Source of the DNA: Nocardia rosealba
GTDB lineage: Bacteria; Actinomycetota; Actinomycetes; Mycobacteriales; Mycobacteriaceae
Assembly: GCF_020216065.1 (NCBI RefSeq)
Contig: NZ_JAIWNA010000005.1
Span: 182,464 to 246,463 of the forward strand
DNA length: 64,000 nucleotides
Direction of reading: 5' to 3'
Every line of letters begins with the position of its first letter. Position 1 is the first letter of the stretch. Positions 42,302 through 51,270 of the stretch are shown piece by piece. The position numbers and the translations under genes are program-made. The notes beneath the pieces are model-generated. The model saw nothing but the letters and a program-made list of their open reading frames with translations, did not search any database and was not told the DNA's origin.

Positions 42302-43135
42302 TCAGCTCGCGAAGAAATCGAGCAGGATCTTGTTCACGGCCTCGGGCCGTTCGAGGTAGCCGAAATGACCCGCGTCGGGGATTTCCTGGTACCGGGCGCC
42401 GGGGATGGCCTCGGCGACCTCGCGCGACAGGTACGGGGGAATCATGCGGTCGTCGGCGAAACCGATCGCCAGGCAGGGCACGGTGATCGCGCGGTAGGCG
42501 GCCACACGGTCGAAGTCGTGGTCCATGGCGCGCTGGGCGCGAATGCCCGCGGTGGCCGGTCCGCCGGTGAATTCGAACAGGTCGAGCCAGTCGCGGGCGG
42601 CGTTGCGGTCGGCCATGGTGGCGGGCGACAGGTTCATCACCGCGGTGACGGCCGCCTCGAACTTGGCGGGCAGTTGCACGCCCGAGGCGTCGAGGTCCTG
42701 CTCACCGGCCGACAGGGTCTTCTGGAACTGGTCGAGACGGCCGTGACCGGCCATGAACACGGCCTTGCGCACGAGATCGGGGCGGGCAAGCGCCAGTTCC
42801 TGGGCCACCCGCGCGCCCATCGACGTACCGGCGACCAGCGCGGGGCCCTCGTCGAGGAATTCGATGAGCGCGGCGGTGTCGGCGACCAGTTCCTCGATGC
42901 GCATACCGCCCGCTGCCTCGTAGGACGGCGCGATGCCGCGGTTGTCGAAGGTGCACACCCGGTATCCGGCCGCGACCAGCGCAGGCACCTGGTGCAGCTC
43001 CCAGACGCGTCCGGGCGAACCGGTTCCCATGATCAACACCACCAGCGGACCGCCGCCCTTGACGTCGGTGCCCTTGGTACGGTCGCCCTTGACCTGATAG
43101 TTCAGTGCGATGCCGTTCACCGTGGCCAGTGGCAT
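42302..43135 (-). CDS. Alpha/beta hydrolase
   Basis: A 277-residue hydrolase. The oxyanion block is MGTGSPGRVW, the nucleophile elbow is GTSMGARVAQE with serine, the acid lies in GFADDRMIPP, and the histidine in DAGHFGYLERPE near the C-terminus. The ATG at 43135 begins MPLATVNGIALNYQ; upstream extension is not coding-like. The ribosome site is weak. The substrate is unknown, and esterase or epoxide-hydrolase-like chemistry is possible. Confidence 0.85.
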   Translation of the reverse strand: MPLATVNGIALNYQVKGDRTKGTDVKGGGPLVVLIMGTGSPGRVWELHQVPALVAAGYRVCTFDNRGIAPSYEAAGGMRIEELVADTAALIEFLDEGPALVAGTSMGARVAQELALARPDLVRKAVFMAGHGRLDQFQKTLSAGEQDLDASGVQLPAKFEAAVTAVMNLSPATMADRNAARDWLDLFEFTGGPATAGIRAQRAMDHDFDRVAAYRAITVPCLAIGFADDRMIPPYLSREVAEAIPGARYQEIPDAGHFGYLERPEAVNKILLDFFAS

Positions 43136-43241
43136 GGGGAAACCTTTCGGTCGGGTTGACGAACCAATCCACGGTAACCGGCGCCCGATACTATTGACTA
43201 CTCGCACGAAGAGCGTTGGAAAACCGGGAGGACGAACCACT

Positions 43242-43400
43242 ATGGCCGCGAAGAGCACCGCCAACGACATCGCCGACGACGAGCTCGAACCGCTGGCCGA
43301 CGAGACCGCTCGCCAGGCCCAGCGCGTGGTCGCGGCATATGCCGAGGACGCCGACGAGTGCCGCATGCTGCTGTCGATGCTCGGCATCGGCCCCAGCTGA
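43242..43400 (+). CDS. Small conserved protein upstream of otsA (Rv3489-like)
   Basis: A 52-residue acidic protein (DIADDELEPLADETARQAQRV, then YAEDADECRMLLSMLGIGPS) without recognised function. GGGAGG lies upstream of the ATG at 43242. From memory, M. tuberculosis has a small ORF (Rv3489) in the same place before otsA (Rv3490), which supports a real, conserved gene. TACTAT (43189-43194) is a possible -10 element for the pair. The gap to otsA is 54 bases. Confidence 0.65.
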   Translation: MAAKSTANDIADDELEPLADETARQAQRVVAAYAEDADECRMLLSMLGIGPS

Positions 43401-43454
43401 GCAATCACCTACTACAACCTCAAAACGGCACCCTGCGACGCAAAGGATGCGTGA

Positions 43455-44990
43455 GTGGACCAGATGATCGATGAACAGTCCAACGACCGTCCGTCCGAGG
43501 AACCCGTGGCACCCTCGGGTGCGGGATCGGGATTCGTCGTCGTCGCCAACCGGCTTCCGGTCGACCTCGAGAAACTGCCCGACGGCACCACCCGGTGGAA
43601 GCGCAGCCCCGGCGGTCTGGTGACCGCACTGGAACCGGTACTGCGCAGCAACAAAGGCGCCTGGGTCGGCTGGGCCGGGGTGCCCGATGTCGACGTCGAG
43701 CCGATCATCGAGGACGGGCTCGAGCTGTATCCGGTGCCGCTGTCGTCGCAGGAGGTGGAGGACTACTACGAGGGGTTCTCCAACGGCACGCTGTGGCCGC
43801 TGTACCACGACGTGATCGTGCGGCCCGTGTACGACCGGGCCTGGTGGGCGGCCTATGTGGAGGTCAACCGGCGCTTCGCCGAGGAGACCGCGAAGGTGGC
43901 CGCCGAGGGCGCGACGGTCTGGGTGCAGGACTACCAGCTGCAGCTGGTGCCGAAGATGCTTCGCATGCTTCGCCCGGATCTGACCATCGGGTTCTTCCTG
44001 CACATCCCGTTCCCGCCGGTCGAGCTGTTCATGCAGATGCCGTGGCGCACCGAGATCGTCGAGGGCCTGCTCGGTGCCGACCTGATCGGTTTCCATCTAC
44101 CCGGTGGCGCGCAGAACTTCCTGTACCTGGCCCGCAGGCTGGCCGGTCAGCCCACCTCGCGCGGCACCATCGGTGTGCGGTCCAAGCTCGGTGTGGTCCA
44201 GGTCGGTTTCCGCACGGTGCGCGTGGGCGCGTTCCCGATCTCGATCGATTCCGCCGAACTCGACGAGCACTCACGACGCCGGTCGGTGCGTGAGCGCGCG
44301 GCCAAGATTCGCGCCGAACTCGGCAATCCGAAGAACATCATGCTCGGCGTCGACCGTCTCGACTACACCAAGGGCATCGACATCCGCCTCAATGCCCTCC
44401 AGGAGCTCCTGGAGGAGGGTCGCATCGACCCGGCCGAGACAGTGATGGTCCAGCTGGCAACGCCGTCGCGTGAGCGCGTACAGAGCTACATCAAGATGCG
44501 CGGCGACATCGAACGTCAGGTGGGCCGGATCAACGGCGAATTCGCCCGTGTGGGCTACCCGGTGGTGCACTACCTGCACCGGCCGATCCCCCGCGACGAG
44601 CTGATCGCCTTCTTCGTGGCAGCCGACGCCATGCTCGTCACACCGCTGCGCGACGGCATGAACCTGGTCGCCAAGGAGTACGTGGCCTGCCACAGCGACC
44701 TCAACGGCGCCCTGGTCCTCAGCGAATTCACCGGTGCGGCAGCCGAATTGCGGCAGTCCTACCTGTGCAACCCGCACGACCTGGACAGCGTGAAGGACGC
44801 GATCGTCGGCGCCCTCGACGACGACCGCGACACCAAACGCCGCCGCATGCGCTCCATGCGCCGCCAGGTCCTCACCCACGACGTGGACCGCTGGGCCCGC
44901 GCCTTCCTCGACGCCCTCTCCCAGGGCAGTGTGGCCGGCTCCGCGCTACTCAGCGAGGACGACGACAACTACCCCGAAACCAGCCGTTAG
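43455..44990 (+). CDS. otsA: Trehalose-6-phosphate synthase (GT20)
   Basis: A 511-residue enzyme that makes trehalose-6-phosphate from UDP-glucose (or ADP-glucose in mycobacteria) and glucose-6-phosphate. Motifs include VVVANRLPVDLEK with the N-terminal Arg, WKRSPGGLVTALEP, WVQDYQLQLVPKMLR, GFFLHIPFPPVELF, LGVDRLDYTKGID and TPLRDGMNLVAKEYVA. The GTG at 43455 follows AAAGGA with seven bases between; ATG 43464 is the alternative. It converges with the mce-associated genes, with three bases between stops, as in the Rv3490-Rv3491/3492c region. Confidence 0.96.
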   Translation: MDQMIDEQSNDRPSEEPVAPSGAGSGFVVVANRLPVDLEKLPDGTTRWKRSPGGLVTALEPVLRSNKGAWVGWAGVPDVDVEPIIEDGLELYPVPLSSQEVEDYYEGFSNGTLWPLYHDVIVRPVYDRAWWAAYVEVNRRFAEETAKVAAEGATVWVQDYQLQLVPKMLRMLRPDLTIGFFLHIPFPPVELFMQMPWRTEIVEGLLGADLIGFHLPGGAQNFLYLARRLAGQPTSRGTIGVRSKLGVVQVGFRTVRVGAFPISIDSAELDEHSRRRSVRERAAKIRAELGNPKNIMLGVDRLDYTKGIDIRLNALQELLEEGRIDPAETVMVQLATPSRERVQSYIKMRGDIERQVGRINGEFARVGYPVVHYLHRPIPRDELIAFFVAADAMLVTPLRDGMNLVAKEYVACHSDLNGALVLSEFTGAAAELRQSYLCNPHDLDSVKDAIVGALDDDRDTKRRRMRSMRRQVLTHDVDRWARAFLDALSQGSVAGSALLSEDDDNYPETSR

Positions 44991-44993
44991 GAC

Positions 44994-45482
44994 TCAGACC
45001 GGCGTGACCTGGGAAACCAGCCAGCGATCGCCGGTCTTGTCCAGCGAGACCCGGACGCGGCTGCCCGAGGCGGTGCCCTGCGGCGTGTCCTTGCTCGTGG
45101 TCACCTGATTCAGGTACAGCAGTACCACCGCGTGTTCCGGTTCGGCGGAGATCACGCCTTCGGCCTGCGTTGTCGCCTTGACGGTGAGCTGCTTCTCCTT
45201 GGCGCCCGGCGCGATGGCTTCCTCGATGAGCCGCAGGTAGTCGTTGCGGAACGACTCGCTCAGGCCGTCGGCCGCCTTGGGCAGCTCGGTGTCGACGGTG
45301 ACGTGCTCATAGCTGAACATGGCGCTCACCGTGCGGCTCGCCGTGCTCATCGCCTCGCCGCGGGCCTGCTCGGTACGGTCGTGCTGCCACAACTGGTAGC
45401 TGCTGACGCCGAGCACGGCGGCGGCGGTCAGGCCGAAGACGGCGAGGATGCCGAAAATGATCTGTGCGCTTCTGCGGCTCAT
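44994..45482 (-). CDS. Mce-associated membrane protein (distal)
   Basis: A 162-residue single-pass protein. The N-terminal transmembrane helix (IIFGILAVFGLTAAAVLGV, about 8-27) is followed by an extracytoplasmic domain typical of Mce-associated proteins, with EAMSTASRTVSAMFSY and a SRVRVSLDKTGDRWLVSQV end. Its start overlaps the stop of the proximal mce-associated gene by four bases. It forms the last gene of the mce operon. These proteins stabilise or assist the Mce complex. Confidence 0.9.
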   Translation of the reverse strand: MSRRSAQIIFGILAVFGLTAAAVLGVSSYQLWQHDRTEQARGEAMSTASRTVSAMFSYEHVTVDTELPKAADGLSESFRNDYLRLIEEAIAPGAKEKQLTVKATTQAEGVISAEPEHAVVLLYLNQVTTSKDTPQGTASGSRVRVSLDKTGDRWLVSQVTPV

Positions 45483-46327
45483 CCCACGAACTCCACTTTC
45501 GACACGGTCATGCCCGTCTCACCGTTGGTCACGGTGATGCGGAATCGGTACTGACGCGATTGGGGTTCGGGCGAACCGTTGTTGGTCACCGTCTGTTTCG
45601 CGGCGACGAGCACCTGCGCGGATTCGAGGTCGGCCGAGACGATGGCCGACTCGACGACGCTGCCGTTGGACACCACGTTGGCCTGCTTGACGACATCCAT
45701 GAACGGGTCGACACGACCGTCGAACTCGGACTTGAAGTCGCCCGACGCCACGGCCAGGATGCGGTCGATGTCTTCCTTGGCCGATTCGGCGCGGATGGTC
45801 GTCAGGTTCAGCACGGCCTGGCGTGCGGTCTCGGTGTACTCCGCGCGCAGGTCCTCTTCGGCGTCGGTCATGAACGCGGCGACGGCGGAGGCGCCCGCAC
45901 CGACCATGAGCGCGAGTACGAGGACGGCCGCCGCCGCGACGGCGAGGACGCGACGCACGCGCGACTTCTTCTCCCCGTCGGGAACGTTCTGCACCGTCGC
46001 GTCCTCGGACTGCGCGATGCCGCCGGCGAGCTTCACGGTCGGAGCGGACGAATCGACGGCGTCCTTGTCGAGCCGGGCGGCGGGCTCCACGGCATCCTTG
46101 CCGAGTTTCACCGTGGGTGCTGCCGCGCTCTCGGCGCCCTTCGCGCTAGCAGCGGCGGCGACCTCGGCGAACTTCACCGTGTCGGCCGACCTGGCGGCAA
46201 CCTCGGCAGCCGGTGATGTGGATTCGCTCTTACTCACGGCCACCGTCACGGCCGCCTTCTCCTCGGCCGGTGGCCCGGCCGAGCGTGCGGCCCGGCGACG
46301 CGGGCGGCGGTTGTCGTTGTCGTTCAT
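45479..46327 (-). CDS. Mce-associated membrane protein (proximal)
   Basis: A 282-residue protein. A basic cytosolic head (DNDNRRPRRRAARSAG) is followed by an Ala-rich region, one transmembrane segment (about 133-153, VLAVAAAAVLVLALMVGAG) and an extracytoplasmic domain with ARQAVLNLTTIRAESAKEDIDRI. It overlaps mceF by four bases upstream and the distal partner by four downstream. This is the usual position of Mce-associated genes, after mceF. Confidence 0.9.
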   Translation of the reverse strand: MNDNDNRRPRRRAARSAGPPAEEKAAVTVAVSKSESTSPAAEVAARSADTVKFAEVAAAASAKGAESAAAPTVKLGKDAVEPAARLDKDAVDSSAPTVKLAGGIAQSEDATVQNVPDGEKKSRVRRVLAVAAAAVLVLALMVGAGASAVAAFMTDAEEDLRAEYTETARQAVLNLTTIRAESAKEDIDRILAVASGDFKSEFDGRVDPFMDVVKQANVVSNGSVVESAIVSADLESAQVLVAAKQTVTNNGSPEPQSRQYRFRITVTNGETGMTVSKVEFVG

Positions 46328-47727
46328 CGTTGCTGCTCCTCCAACATCGCCTGCCAGCTGGCCGGAACGGTGCCCGAGCCATCGGTGGCGATGTCACCTT
46401 GGCGGTAGGTGCGTCCGTCTGTGCCCAGGTACGTACCCGTCGACGGATCATAGGGGCGCGCTGCGGCGGGCGTCACAGCGCCCGTCGATGCGCCTGCCGG
46501 TGCGGACGCCGGAGCGACCGGCTCTACCTCGCCGAACGGCGGGTTGTTGCCCTCGGGCACGAACCCGGTCCGGCACAGTTCGGGGGTGGGTGCGCGGCGG
46601 CCGGGGAACTCCATGCACGGGGTGTTGCGGATGCCGCGGACCGCGATGTTCGAGTCCTGCGGGACCTTGCAGTACAGCCCGGGCGGAGTGTCCATCGGCG
46701 TCAGGTCGCTCGGCTCCCGCCACTGCTCCGCGGGCAGGAAGCCGGTGGTGCAGGCGGGCGGGTCGTTGAGCACGGTCATGAAGTCGACCATCACGCCGTA
46801 TTTGGCCGGACCGCGGATGGCGGTGCGCAGCGCCGCGATCAACGGCGGGAAGACGACCAGAAGTTGTTCCACGCTCGCGTTGTAGGTCACCCCGACCTGC
46901 CCGAGGCTCACCAAGTTTCGCGCCAGCAGCGGCAGGGTGGGACGCAGATCCTGGAACTGCTTGTTCACCACCTCCATCGCGGAAGGGCCGTTGTTCAACA
47001 GGTTTCGCAGCGTCGGGTCGCTTTCCCGGAGCTGGTCGGTGATCGTGGCCAGATCGTTTGTCCAGGAACGGATATCGGCTTCGGACTCGATCTGCGTGTC
47101 GAGCAGGGGGCCGATCTGGTCGAGCAGCTTCTTGGTCGGTTCGATGTCGGTCTCGGCCTGCTGGATCAGCAGCGCCGCGGAGTCGATGAACCGTTGCAGG
47201 TCGGGTCCGGCGCCGTTGAACGCCAGGAACGCCTCGTCGATCACCTGGCGCAGCCGGGTATCGGCGACGGTGGCGAGCAATTTGTCGGCCTGGTCGAGCA
47301 TCGCGCCCACGTCTTGCGGCAGGTGGGTGCGCTGCACCGGGATCACCGAGCCGTCGCGCAGGTGCCCGTCGGCGGGCTGTTCGCTCGGCACGAGGTCGAC
47401 GTACTGCTCGCCGATCGCCGAGACACTGCGTACCCAGGCACTCGAATCGGCGGGGACCTTGTAGTCGCTGTCGATCGACAGGTCCGCCTCGACGCCCGCG
47501 GGCGTGAGCCGCACCGCCTCCACCTTGCCGATGTTCTGGCCACGGTAGGAAACATTGGCCGTCGGGTAGAGCCCGCCGGTGGCGGCCAGTTGCACGGTCA
47601 CCGCGTACCGGCCGATGCCGAACATCGCGGGAACATGCAGGTAGCTGCCGCTCATCACGACCAGACCGATCACGGTGAGCACCGCGAAGATCGCGAGCTG
47701 GGCTCGCACGAACCGGGTGAGTTTCAT
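46324..47727 (-). CDS. mce4F: Mce4-type MceF protein
   Basis: A 467-residue Mce substrate-binding protein. One N-terminal transmembrane helix (QLAIFAVLTVIGLVVMSGS) precedes the MCE beta domain with GLYPTANVSYRGQNIGKVEAV and an ISAIGEQYVDLVP-type block (read as SAIGEQYVDLVP), then a long alpha-helical region and a proline/alanine-rich C-terminal end. MceF is the last of the six subunits forming the periplasmic tube that delivers sterols in the Mce4 transporter. Its position and the KstR-regulated neighbours justify the mce4 assignment. It overlaps the upstream mceE gene by four bases. Confidence 0.9.
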   Translation of the reverse strand: MKLTRFVRAQLAIFAVLTVIGLVVMSGSYLHVPAMFGIGRYAVTVQLAATGGLYPTANVSYRGQNIGKVEAVRLTPAGVEADLSIDSDYKVPADSSAWVRSVSAIGEQYVDLVPSEQPADGHLRDGSVIPVQRTHLPQDVGAMLDQADKLLATVADTRLRQVIDEAFLAFNGAGPDLQRFIDSAALLIQQAETDIEPTKKLLDQIGPLLDTQIESEADIRSWTNDLATITDQLRESDPTLRNLLNNGPSAMEVVNKQFQDLRPTLPLLARNLVSLGQVGVTYNASVEQLLVVFPPLIAALRTAIRGPAKYGVMVDFMTVLNDPPACTTGFLPAEQWREPSDLTPMDTPPGLYCKVPQDSNIAVRGIRNTPCMEFPGRRAPTPELCRTGFVPEGNNPPFGEVEPVAPASAPAGASTGAVTPAAARPYDPSTGTYLGTDGRTYRQGDIATDGSGTVPASWQAMLEEQQR

Positions 47728-48947
47728 CGACCCGCCCCTTCCTGGCCGGGCAGCGGCGCGGTGATGCCGGGGATGGCGGGCAGACCGGGAATGGCCGGTA
47801 GCCCGGGAATGGCGGGCGCGGGTGCGGGGGCCGGTGCGGGCGCCATCGGCGCGGTGGCCGGGTCACCGGCATCCGTCGCGGTCGACGGCGCGAACGAGCC
47901 GACCACACCCTCGACACCACCGAAGCGACCGCCGAGCGGCGTCCCGGTGAGCCAGTTGCTGTCGAGACGGCTTGCGGTCAGGTCGAAGGTGATGAACAGA
48001 TTCAGGTAGTCGCCCATGATCGCGTTGTCGATATTCCTGATCGGGAACGGGAAGGTCGGCAGGATGCCGAGCGCCTGGATCAGGTTGGTCCCGGTGTCGG
48101 CCAGCGTCTGCAGCACGGGGCCCAGACTGCGCAGGTTGGCCACCAGGTCGTCGCCGCTGTTCTTGATCAGTCGTTCGCTGACGTCGCCGAGCTCGCCGAG
48201 CGCCGTGATCGCCCTGGCGATATTCGCCGATCGGTCGGCCAGCGCGGTGAGCGCGGGATGGATCTGCTCGATCGCCTCGGCGATCACCTCACGCTGACCG
48301 GCCAGTTTCACCGCCAGCCGATCCAGACCCTCCATCGCGGCGATGATGCTGCCGGTCTGGCGCTGCAACCCGGTCGTCAGCTCGTTGAGCTGCGGGAGCA
48401 GGTCGGCGATCTCGTCCTCGCGACCGTTGACCATCGCGTTCAGCTCGGTGGTGATCGTCTCGAGCTGCGCGATACCGCCGCCGTTGAGCACCACCGACAG
48501 CGACGACAGCACCTGTTCGGTGGTCGGGTAGGCACCGGCCCGTTCGAGCGGGATGACATCGCCGCCCCGCAGCTGACCGGTCGGCGGTTCGCTTGTCGGC
48601 GCGGCCAACTCGACATGGTTGCTGCCGAGCAGACTGGTCTGCCCGATCTTGGCGACCGCGTTGGCGGGCAGGCGCACATCGGGGTTGAGCGAGACCGTCA
48701 CCAGCGCGTGCCAGCCCTCGACCTCGATCCCGGTGACATTGCCGACCTCGATGTCGTTCACCCGCACCGGCGAATTCCGGGTCAGCGTCGTGACATTGGG
48801 CATCTGGATGCGCACCGTGTAGGAGCCGTCCATCCGCCCCTCGGAGCCAGGCATGGGCAACGAGTTGAGCCCGTCGAACTGACAACCGGTGGTGCCGAGC
48901 GCCACGGCGACGCCGACGGCCAGCCCGGCGAGTATGCGCCGCCTCAT
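47724..48947 (-). CDS. mce4E: Mce4-type MceE lipoprotein (LprN)
   Basis: A 407-residue lipoprotein of the Mce complex. The signal peptide (ILAGLAVGVAVALGTTG) ends in TTGC, so it is acylated as in LprN. The MCE domain carries the ARVNDIEVGNVTGI-type block (VRVNDIEVGNVTGIEVE) and SLLGSNHVELAAP. A Pro/Ala/Gly-rich tail with PGLPAIPGLPAIPG repeats ends the protein. The ATG at 48947 overlaps the mceD stop (ATGA). It is the membrane-anchoring partner of the heterohexameric tube. Confidence 0.92.
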   Translation of the reverse strand: MRRRILAGLAVGVAVALGTTGCQFDGLNSLPMPGSEGRMDGSYTVRIQMPNVTTLTRNSPVRVNDIEVGNVTGIEVEGWHALVTVSLNPDVRLPANAVAKIGQTSLLGSNHVELAAPTSEPPTGQLRGGDVIPLERAGAYPTTEQVLSSLSVVLNGGGIAQLETITTELNAMVNGREDEIADLLPQLNELTTGLQRQTGSIIAAMEGLDRLAVKLAGQREVIAEAIEQIHPALTALADRSANIARAITALGELGDVSERLIKNSGDDLVANLRSLGPVLQTLADTGTNLIQALGILPTFPFPIRNIDNAIMGDYLNLFITFDLTASRLDSNWLTGTPLGGRFGGVEGVVGSFAPSTATDAGDPATAPMAPAPAPAPAPAIPGLPAIPGLPAIPGITAPLPGQEGAGR

Positions 48948-50206
48948 CGCGGTCCTCCTGGAATGGCAAGCCCGGCAAGACCTTCGGGCACGGTGATCGG
49001 CGACGCGACCGGCGCCTGATCCTGCTCGACCGCACCGGCCAGGCTCGGATCGCTGTACACCAGCTGCTCGGGGAAGGCGGTGACGCCGGTGGCCGGGTTG
49101 GTCATGATCGGCACGTAATTCATTGCCAGCGAACTGATCACCGGTGCGAGGAACTCGGCGCACAGGTCGGCGGAGCGGTCGGAGTTGTTGTGTTCGATGG
49201 CCCGGATCGATCCGCACAGGAAGCTGAGCGGATTGGCCGTGTTGTTGAGCGCCACCGCGCCGGTGAGCGAACCCTGAGCCGGTTTGTAGAGCTGGTAGAA
49301 GTTCACCATCGCCGTGGGGCCGGAGTGCAGCACCCGTTCGATCTCGGGCCGATTGTCCACCAGGGTCTGGGTGACGTCGGCGAGCCGCTCGACGCCCTCG
49401 GTCAGCTCCCCACCGGTCCCCTCGAGGAACCGCTTCACATCGGCCAGTGCCACATCGAGACTGTCCAGACCGGCGCCGAGTTCTTCCGACGCACCGGCAA
49501 GCACCGACGACACCGACGCGAGCCGGCCGCTGAACTGCACGATCTGCTCGTTGCTCGCCGAGAGCACCTCGACGAACTTCTGCAGGTTGCGGATGGTGGC
49601 GAACAGGTCGGTTCGCCCGTCGGACAGGGTGGTCAGGGTCGCCGAGAGTTCACGCAGGGTGTCGCGGAACTTCTGGCCGTTGCCGTCGAGGTTCTGGGCC
49701 GCGGTGTCGACGAAGCGGCCGAAGGAGCCCTGCTTGTCGTCACCGACCGGACCGAGCGCCGCCGACAGTTTGGTCAGCTCGGCCTTGATCTCGTCCCACT
49801 CCACCGGCACCGCGGTGCGCTCGAGCGGAATCTGCGCTCCGTCGGCCAGTTTCGGGCCGCCGGTGTAGGCGGGCGCGAGCTGCACGAATCGGGCCGAGAC
49901 CAAGGACGGCGCGATGATGACGGCGCGCGCGTCGGCGGGCAGATCGATATCGCTGTCGATGCTCATCTTCACCTGAACCTGGCCGCGGCCCGGTTCGATG
50001 GAGTCGATGCTGCCGACGGTGACGCCGAGTACCCGCACCTCGTCGCCCGCGTACAGACCGGTGGTCGAGGTGAACGAGGCGGTCACCGTGTTCTTTCCGG
50101 CGCCGGTCACGAGGTAGACACCGACCGCGACCAGCGCCGCGATCACCACCACCGCCACCGCGATCGTCCAGCGCGGCAACCCGCGCACCTGCTGGGTCGA
50201 GCTCAT
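48944..50206 (-). CDS. mce4D: Mce4-type MceD protein
   Basis: A 420-residue Mce protein with a transmembrane helix near residues 13-34 and an MCE domain (GLYAGDEVRVLGVTVGSIDSI). A long helical section and a disulphide-rich C-terminal part (LSFLCGSIRAIEH, SADLCAEFLAP) follow. It overlaps mceC and mceE by four bases on each side, so all three are coupled. Confidence 0.92.
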   Translation of the reverse strand: MSSTQQVRGLPRWTIAVAVVVIAALVAVGVYLVTGAGKNTVTASFTSTTGLYAGDEVRVLGVTVGSIDSIEPGRGQVQVKMSIDSDIDLPADARAVIIAPSLVSARFVQLAPAYTGGPKLADGAQIPLERTAVPVEWDEIKAELTKLSAALGPVGDDKQGSFGRFVDTAAQNLDGNGQKFRDTLRELSATLTTLSDGRTDLFATIRNLQKFVEVLSASNEQIVQFSGRLASVSSVLAGASEELGAGLDSLDVALADVKRFLEGTGGELTEGVERLADVTQTLVDNRPEIERVLHSGPTAMVNFYQLYKPAQGSLTGAVALNNTANPLSFLCGSIRAIEHNNSDRSADLCAEFLAPVISSLAMNYVPIMTNPATGVTAFPEQLVYSDPSLAGAVEQDQAPVASPITVPEGLAGLAIPGGPR

Positions 50207-51270
50207 CGCGGGGGATCCTCCTCGGCAGGAGCGATGTACGGCGTCCTGGGGTGGGTGAAGATGTCGATCACGTCCTGGGGCAGTTGTTCTGGCCAGACCA
50301 GCGCGTCGACGAGCGGACGGAGCTCGACACTTGTCGCGTTCACCACGTAGGCGTTGAACCAGGGTCCGTTGCCGACCTGCTCGCCGAGCGCGGCGGCGTA
50401 GGGGCCGAGACCGTCGAGGGCATCGTTGAGGTTCTGCTTGTTGCGCTGGAGCAGGGCGAGGACCGAATTCAGGCGGTCCAGCGTCGGCCGCATCTGGGGC
50501 TCGTTGTCGGCGACCAGGCCCGAAAGCTGTCTGGCCACATCGTCGATGTACACGACGAGCTGGTTGATCGCGGCCCGGCGCCGGTCGAGCTCGCCGAGCA
50601 GCGCGTTGCCGTCGATGAGCAGCGTGTTGAGCTGGGTGCTGCGGTCGGCCAGGATCTTGGTGACGTTCTGCGCCCTGGCCAGCAGGTCGGTCAGCGCCTG
50701 GTCGCGGGTGTTGATGCTGCGGGAGAGCGCGGTGACGCCGTCGAGCGCGTTGCGCAGCGGGCCCGGTGTGTCGGCGAACGCGGCCGACAGCGTATCGAGG
50801 GTCTGGTCGACCTGCTCCAGGTCGAGGTCGCGCACCGTCCCGCCGAGATCGCTCAGTGCTTCGTTGAGCGAGTAGGGCGAGGTGGTCCGCTCGACCGGAA
50901 TGGTGTCCCGTGCGCCGATGGCGCCGGGGCCGTCCGGCACCACATCCAAGGATTTGCGGCCGAGCACGGTGTTGGTCTTGATCGCGGCGGTCGTCTTCTC
51001 CCCCAGCACGATCGACTCGTCGAGATCGAATTTCACCAGAACCTTGTCGCCGTCGAGGCTCACCTGCCGTACCTCGCCGGAGCGCACACCGGCCACATGC
51101 ACCGGGTCGCCGGGGACGAGACCGCCCGCGTCGAGGAAGTTCGCGGTGAAGGCGGCCCCCGAGCGGATGAACGGGAGGTCGGTGAATTGCAGCGTCGCGA
51201 GCGAGATCGTCAGCGCCAGCACCACGCCGACGATGCCGATCGTCGCCGCGGGCGACTTGTCCTCATTCAT
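50203..51270 (-). CDS. mce4C: Mce4-type MceC protein
   Basis: A 355-residue Mce protein. The start MNEDKSPAATIGIVGVVLAL is an ATG at 51270, overlapping the mceB stop by eight bases (ATGAATGA); an upstream start in the same frame is inside mceB and is not needed. The transmembrane helix precedes an MCE domain with AGGLVPGDPVHVAGVRSGEV-type (DAGGLVPGDPVHVAGVRSG) sequence. The helical region follows, ending with RTPYIAPAEEDPPR. Confidence 0.92.
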   Translation of the reverse strand: MNEDKSPAATIGIVGVVLALTISLATLQFTDLPFIRSGAAFTANFLDAGGLVPGDPVHVAGVRSGEVRQVSLDGDKVLVKFDLDESIVLGEKTTAAIKTNTVLGRKSLDVVPDGPGAIGARDTIPVERTTSPYSLNEALSDLGGTVRDLDLEQVDQTLDTLSAAFADTPGPLRNALDGVTALSRSINTRDQALTDLLARAQNVTKILADRSTQLNTLLIDGNALLGELDRRRAAINQLVVYIDDVARQLSGLVADNEPQMRPTLDRLNSVLALLQRNKQNLNDALDGLGPYAAALGEQVGNGPWFNAYVVNATSVELRPLVDALVWPEQLPQDVIDIFTHPRTPYIAPAEEDPPR